From the NCBI GenBank assembly GCA_003161205.1, contig PMOU01000177.1, positions 8,656-16,917 of the forward strand: a stretch of 8,262 nucleotides of DNA, in the 5' to 3' direction. Below are positions 6,026 to 8,262 of this stretch, piece after piece. The stretch is from Actinomycetota bacterium. GTDB lineage: Bacteria; Actinomycetota; Actinomycetes; Streptosporangiales; Streptosporangiaceae. Under the pieces are notes generated by a model. It saw nothing but the letters and a program-made list of their open reading frames with translations. It had not been told where the DNA came from and made no database searches. Both the position numbers and the translations under genes were made by a program. The stretch's first letter is position 1. The number at the start of each line of letters is the position of its first letter.

Positions 6026-6111
6026 GTTCTACACCGCAAGTCACCTGTATACACCCCCGCTGAGGTGGGAAGACACCCCGGCCCGGAGTTACCAGAGAGG
6101 CGGTGTAAAAC
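6026..6111. promoter_or_regulatory. 12-base inverted repeat with one mismatch
   Basis: GTTCTACACCGC at 6026-6037 matches the reverse complement of GCGGTGTAAAAC (6100-6111) at 11 of 12 positions. The two sites are in opposite orientation, 62 bases apart, near the middle of the divergent intergenic region. This would suit one protein serving both promoters or forming a DNA loop. Confidence 0.45.
6031..6055. promoter_or_regulatory. Three WCACC pentamers at exact 10-base spacing
   Basis: ACACC at 6031, TCACC at 6041 and ACACC at 6051 lie in the same orientation one helical turn apart. A fourth ACACC is at 6073, 22 bases further on. The third overlaps the 8-base palindrome TGTATACA (6046-6053). 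Direct repeats at this spacing are the kind of site OmpR-family regulators use. Confidence 0.45.
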
Positions 6112-6209
6112 TTGTGATCGTGATTACCCAGAGTGATGTGCCGTCTAAGCTCGGCGGTGCCGGAGCGGGACTCCGGGCCGTCGCCGGACGCCACCTGGGT
6201 ACGGACAAA

Positions 6210-6253
6210 TGACCGCCCGTGTCCAGATATGTCAGTAGATGACAATTTTGTCA
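6210..6253. promoter_or_regulatory. Five phased TG(A/T)C(A/C) pentamers upstream of the oxidase operon
   Basis: TGACC at 6210, TGTCC at 6220, TGTCA at 6230, TGACA at 6240 and TGTCA at 6249 are spaced 10, 10, 10 and 9 bases apart, so all face one side of the helix. The last two form an inverted repeat, ATGACAA-TT-TTGTCAT (6239-6254). The array lies about 175 bases upstream of the cupredoxin-like start. It is a plausible binding array for a cooperative regulator such as the divergent OmpR-family protein. The link is inferred from position and spacing. Confidence 0.5.
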
Positions 6254-6319
6254 TTCACGCCTCGCCATATTGCGCCACTCTTCGTTCCGCCGCCACCATC
6301 AGGTGCGTACTCGGCATCG

Positions 6320-6409
6320 TGCCTGCAGACTTCGCCCGAAGCTGCCCGCCCCCCGCACGGTCGCAGGCAAGGCGGTGGCTGCTGCAACCGTGTGCAGCGG
6401 GTGCAGCAG
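6320..6409 (+). other. Possible structured mRNA leader in front of the cupredoxin-like gene
   Basis: TGCCTGC (6320-6326) can pair with GCAGGCA (6363-6369), enclosing the small hairpin CTTC-GCCC-GAAG. CTGCTGCA (6379-6386) can pair with TGCAGCAG (6402-6409), or GCTGCA (6381-6386) can pair with the nearer TGCAGC (6393-6398). The last stem ends 6 bases before the ribosome site. The two alternatives exclude each other, so a regulatory switch is possible but unproven. Confidence 0.35.
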
Positions 6410-6415
6410 AGAAAC

Positions 6416-6422
6416 GAGGTGG
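6416..6422 (+). promoter_or_regulatory. Ribosome binding site that fixes the GTG start of the cupredoxin-like gene
   Basis: GAGGTGG lies 6 bases before the GTG at 6429. The in-frame ATG at 6270 has no comparable site, and would add 53 Arg/Cys-rich residues ahead of the membrane anchor that do not look like protein. Confidence 0.75.
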
Positions 6423-6428
6423 TATCCG

Positions 6429-7112
6429 GTGTCACTGCCAGCCCGGGTGACGACCCTGCTGATCGCGTTCATCGCGGTCGCCGCGGTCGTGACCTTCGTC
6501 GCCGTCCATTTCATTCTCGCCAGCCCGCCGGTCGAGGACTACGCGCCGTACGCGAGCGGCGGCCAGGTGAACGTCGTGATGCAGACGGACCCGCAGAACA
6601 CGGTGACGAACAAGCCGGACTGGGTCTCGTACTTCATCCAGAACCCGCAAACCAAGCAGTGGGTGCACACCACCTACTTCGCGGTGCCCGCGGCCACCAA
6701 GGTGAACATGACCATTTACGGCTACGACGGCTGCTCGGCGCTGCGTAATCCGGTCTGGGGCAAGGTCACCGGCACGATCGGCGGCGTGGAGTACGTGAAC
6801 GGCCAGGCGACGTCCCAGCTGAACTCGTGGTCGGGATGCAACGTCCAGCACACGTTCACGATGGCGGGCCTCGGCATCAACGTGCCCATCGCCTCGCCGA
6901 CCACGCTGAGCCAGAACAACAACCTGTGCGGCACCTCGCCGTGCACGAGCGGTCCGCATCAGGTGGTCACGTTCAGCTTCAGGACCCCGGCCACGGGCGG
7001 GACGTTCCGCTGGCAGTGCATCGTCCCGTGCGGCGGCGGTTACGTGGACGGGAACGGAGGCCCGATGTCAACTCCGGGCTACATGAGCGGCCAGATGGAG
7101 GTGCAGGCCTGA
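6429..7112 (+). CDS. Membrane-anchored cupredoxin-like protein with an incomplete CuA-type site, first gene of the oxidase operon
   Basis: This 227-residue product has a signal-anchor membrane segment (about 7-31) and an extracytoplasmic domain of mostly beta character. Its end resembles the CuA domain of oxidase subunit II. CNVQHTFTMAGLGINV puts His141 where the first CuA histidine lies. FRWQCIVPC gives Cys197-x3-Cys201, the CuA cysteine spacing. The histidine normally 4 residues after the second Cys is Tyr205, and no histidine follows at all. Met213 and Met219 remain in the loop GGPMSTPGYMSG. Four more cysteines (102, 137, 167 and 172) may form disulfides. The site may therefore bind one copper, bind differently, or not bind metal (inference). 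The stop overlaps the next start as TGATG, so it is co-translated with subunit II. The gene could encode an electron-transfer or assembly subunit of the oxidase. The exact family is not recognised. Confidence 0.8.
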   Translation: MSLPARVTTLLIAFIAVAAVVTFVAVHFILASPPVEDYAPYASGGQVNVVMQTDPQNTVTNKPDWVSYFIQNPQTKQWVHTTYFAVPAATKVNMTIYGYDGCSALRNPVWGKVTGTIGGVEYVNGQATSQLNSWSGCNVQHTFTMAGLGINVPIASPTTLSQNNNLCGTSPCTSGPHQVVTFSFRTPATGGTFRWQCIVPCGGGYVDGNGGPMSTPGYMSGQMEVQA

Positions 7113-8059
7113 TGGCCACCGAAGCGTCCGCCCCGGCCGCGTCAGATCCGGCCGCCGGCGAGCCGCGGCACGGCCTGCGACTGCTGGTTCTTTGGGTCGT
7201 GGCGAGCGTCATCTGCTGCCCGATCGTCTACTTCGTCTGGGGGCCCCACCTGCCCCCCGGCGACATGTCCTCCTCGGCCGCTAACCAGCAGTTCGACCTT
7301 CAGGTCCTCGGCACGATCGCCACGCCCGTCTTCCTTGGCGTGGTGATCTACATGGGGTACGCGCTGACGTTCTGGCGCGCCAGGGAAGGTGACGAGACCG
7401 ACGGCCCGCCCATCCACGGCAACACCAAGATCCAGCTGACCTGGATCGCGGCGACCACCACGATCGTGCTCGCGCTGGCCATCTTCGGCACCGTCGAGCT
7501 GGTGACCGTGCAGGGTGCGGGCGCCGGCGAGGGACCGCAGCCGATCTGGAAGCCGAACTCCTCCAGCATCCTTCAGGTGCAGGTCATCGGCCAGCAGTGG
7601 GCGTGGACCTACCGGTATCCGCAATTCGGCGGTTTCGAGACCGCGCAGCTGGAGCTTCCGGTGAACCAGCCGGTCCAGTTCAATGTCACCTCGCTGGACG
7701 TCATCCACAGCTTCTGGGCCTACCAGCTGGGCGTGAAGGCCGACGCCAACCCCGGCGTGAACAACGTCGCCTACACCACGGCCAAGCACGCCGGCACCTT
7801 CGTGGTCCGCTGCGCCGAACTGTGCGGGCTGTGGCACGGCGCGATGTTCAACTACGGGAAGGTCGTCTCGGTGTCCGCCTTCCAGACCTGGGCGCAGCAG
7901 ACGCAGACGCAGCTGGCCTCGGTGACCAAGACGCTGCCTCCCTACGCCATGACCTATGACCCCACCGCCATTGCGAACCTGGGCAAGGTGCTTGTTCAGC
8001 TGGGAATCGGCGGCGCGGGCGGCGGCTACTACCCCCCGAACGACCCTGAGCAGCCATGA
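7112..8059 (+). CDS. ctaC: Cytochrome c oxidase subunit II with a complete CuA site
   Basis: This 315-residue protein carries electrons into a heme-copper terminal oxidase. It has three hydrophobic segments (near 22-43, 64-87 and 109-131), which place the C-terminal cupredoxin domain (about 150-255) outside the cell. All CuA ligands are present: His199 in DVIHSFW, and Cys234, Glu236 (main chain), Cys238, His242 and Met245 in CAELCGLWHGAM. The aromatic patch QQWAWTYRYPQ (161-171) is the usual electron-entry surface. Classical subunit II has two membrane helices, often after a signal peptide, so the first segment may be an extra helix or an uncleaved signal. No heme-binding CxxCH is present, so there is no fused cytochrome c. 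The ATG at 7112 follows GGAGG by 10 bases and overlaps the upstream stop by one base. The tail after 260 is Gln/Gly/Pro-rich. Confidence 0.95.
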   Translation: MATEASAPAASDPAAGEPRHGLRLLVLWVVASVICCPIVYFVWGPHLPPGDMSSSAANQQFDLQVLGTIATPVFLGVVIYMGYALTFWRAREGDETDGPPIHGNTKIQLTWIAATTTIVLALAIFGTVELVTVQGAGAGEGPQPIWKPNSSSILQVQVIGQQWAWTYRYPQFGGFETAQLELPVNQPVQFNVTSLDVIHSFWAYQLGVKADANPGVNNVAYTTAKHAGTFVVRCAELCGLWHGAMFNYGKVVSVSAFQTWAQQTQTQLASVTKTLPPYAMTYDPTAIANLGKVLVQLGIGGAGGGYYPPNDPEQP

Positions 8060-8086
8060 CCCGGCGAAAGGTAGCGAGGTAACGCG

Positions 8087-8262
8087 ATGGCCATCGAAAT
8101 CCAGCCGGAAAGCGCGCAGCAGCCCGGCGGACGCGAGCCTGCCGCGGCACCGAAGGCCCGGCCCTGGTGGCTGCGCCCGGCGATTCACACCGCGCTGATC
8201 GGGGCGATCATCGGGTATGTGCTCGGGCACCTGCTCGGTAACGCCATCTCCAGCGGCTACCA
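8087..8262 (+). CDS. N-terminal part of a membrane protein, probably oxidase subunit I (runs off the window)
   Basis: Only 58 codons are visible. The start ATG at 8087 follows GAGGT by 6 bases, and the gene begins 27 bases after the ctaC stop, so it belongs to the same operon. The reading has a hydrophilic, Pro/Gln-rich head (MAIEIQPESAQQPGG), then PWWLRPAIHTALIGAIIGYVLG, the beginning of a membrane helix with glycines every four residues (about 35-52). The first gene after subunit II is often subunit I, the heme- and copper-bearing core, and the head fits an N-terminus inside the cell. None of its histidine ligands lie in the window, so the call rests on position. A small accessory subunit is the alternative. 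Confidence 0.6.
   Translation, partial: MAIEIQPESAQQPGGREPAAAPKARPWWLRPAIHTALIGAIIGYVLGHLLGNAISSGY

Larger units (their letters stand above)
5810..6428. other. Long intergenic region between two divergent operons, rich in ordered motifs
   Basis: About 620 bases separate the response-regulator start from the cupredoxin-like gene. Short open frames occur on both strands but none has a good ribosome site or a sensible composition. The stretch from 5990 to 6275 has several AT-rich patches unlike the surrounding coding DNA. It contains three CTTATGG heptamers, a phased CACC group, a 12-base inverted repeat, a phased TGWCM array, and hairpins next to the downstream gene. Promoters for both operons must lie here, but no clear -35/-10 pair can be assigned to the plus strand. 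Confidence 0.7.

Noticed and set aside
5911..6063. Possible 50-codon plus-strand peptide in the divergent region
   Set aside because: It has no ribosome site, no recognisable feature, and runs through the phased repeat sites.
6270..6428. Upstream ATG extension of the cupredoxin-like gene
   Set aside because: The added 53 residues are rich in Arg and Cys and unlike a protein head, while the GTG at 6429 has a strong ribosome site.
7142..8230. Long minus-strand open frame of 362 codons opposite ctaC
   Set aside because: It is a GC-skew shadow. The plus strand has all CuA ligands and membrane segments, and the shadow is Arg/Gly/His-rich without domains.
1..8262. tRNA, rRNA, insertion sequence or prophage parts
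   Set aside because: No cloverleaf-like arms, transposase motifs or terminal inverted repeats were recognised on reading both strands by eye. A dedicated scan could still find a small RNA.

Overview
The window is strongly GC-rich bacterial chromosome. Genes are tightly packed, with GTG and TTG starts alongside ATG, Shine-Dalgarno sites of the GAGG type, and Pro/Gln/Gly/Tyr-rich cytoplasmic tails on membrane proteins. These traits point to a high-GC actinomycete. The genus cannot be told from the sequence alone.

Left part (1-2503): on the minus strand lie the first 114 codons of an unidentified protein with six-residue YG(D/N/S)(Q/P)P(A/G) repeats, and then a complete membrane-anchored HtrA-type (S1C) serine protease with a PDZ domain. 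A gap of about 240 bases with AT-rich, promoter-like sequence separates the protease from a divergent plus-strand gene. That gene encodes a 152-residue membrane protein of unknown function.

Middle part (2522-5809): a compact minus-strand operon, in order of transcription, encodes an OmpR-family response regulator, a membrane sensor histidine kinase, a membrane-anchored TlpA/ResA-like thioredoxin with a WCTACK active site, and a membrane-anchored protein of unknown family with three extracytoplasmic cysteines. The junctions are a 29-base overlap and two 4-base gaps, so translation is probably coupled throughout.

Right part (5810-8262): about 620 bases without a convincing gene separate the regulator operon from a divergent plus-strand operon. 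That operon encodes a cupredoxin-like membrane-anchored protein with an incomplete CuA site, a cytochrome c oxidase subunit II with a complete CuA site (ctaC), and the beginning of a third membrane protein that is probably oxidase subunit I. The intergenic region carries several ordered motif groups, including five TG(A/T)C(A/C) pentamers about one helical turn apart, three (A/T)CACC pentamers exactly 10 bases apart, and a 12-base inverted repeat with one mismatch.

Read together (inference), the middle and right parts look like one divergent module. A two-component system sits back to back with the heme-copper oxidase operon it may control. The thioredoxin in the regulator operon is a plausible reductant for the cysteines of the CuA site before copper is inserted. 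The most unusual parts are the cupredoxin-like companion of subunit II that has lost a CuA histidine, and the phased repeat array upstream of its gene.
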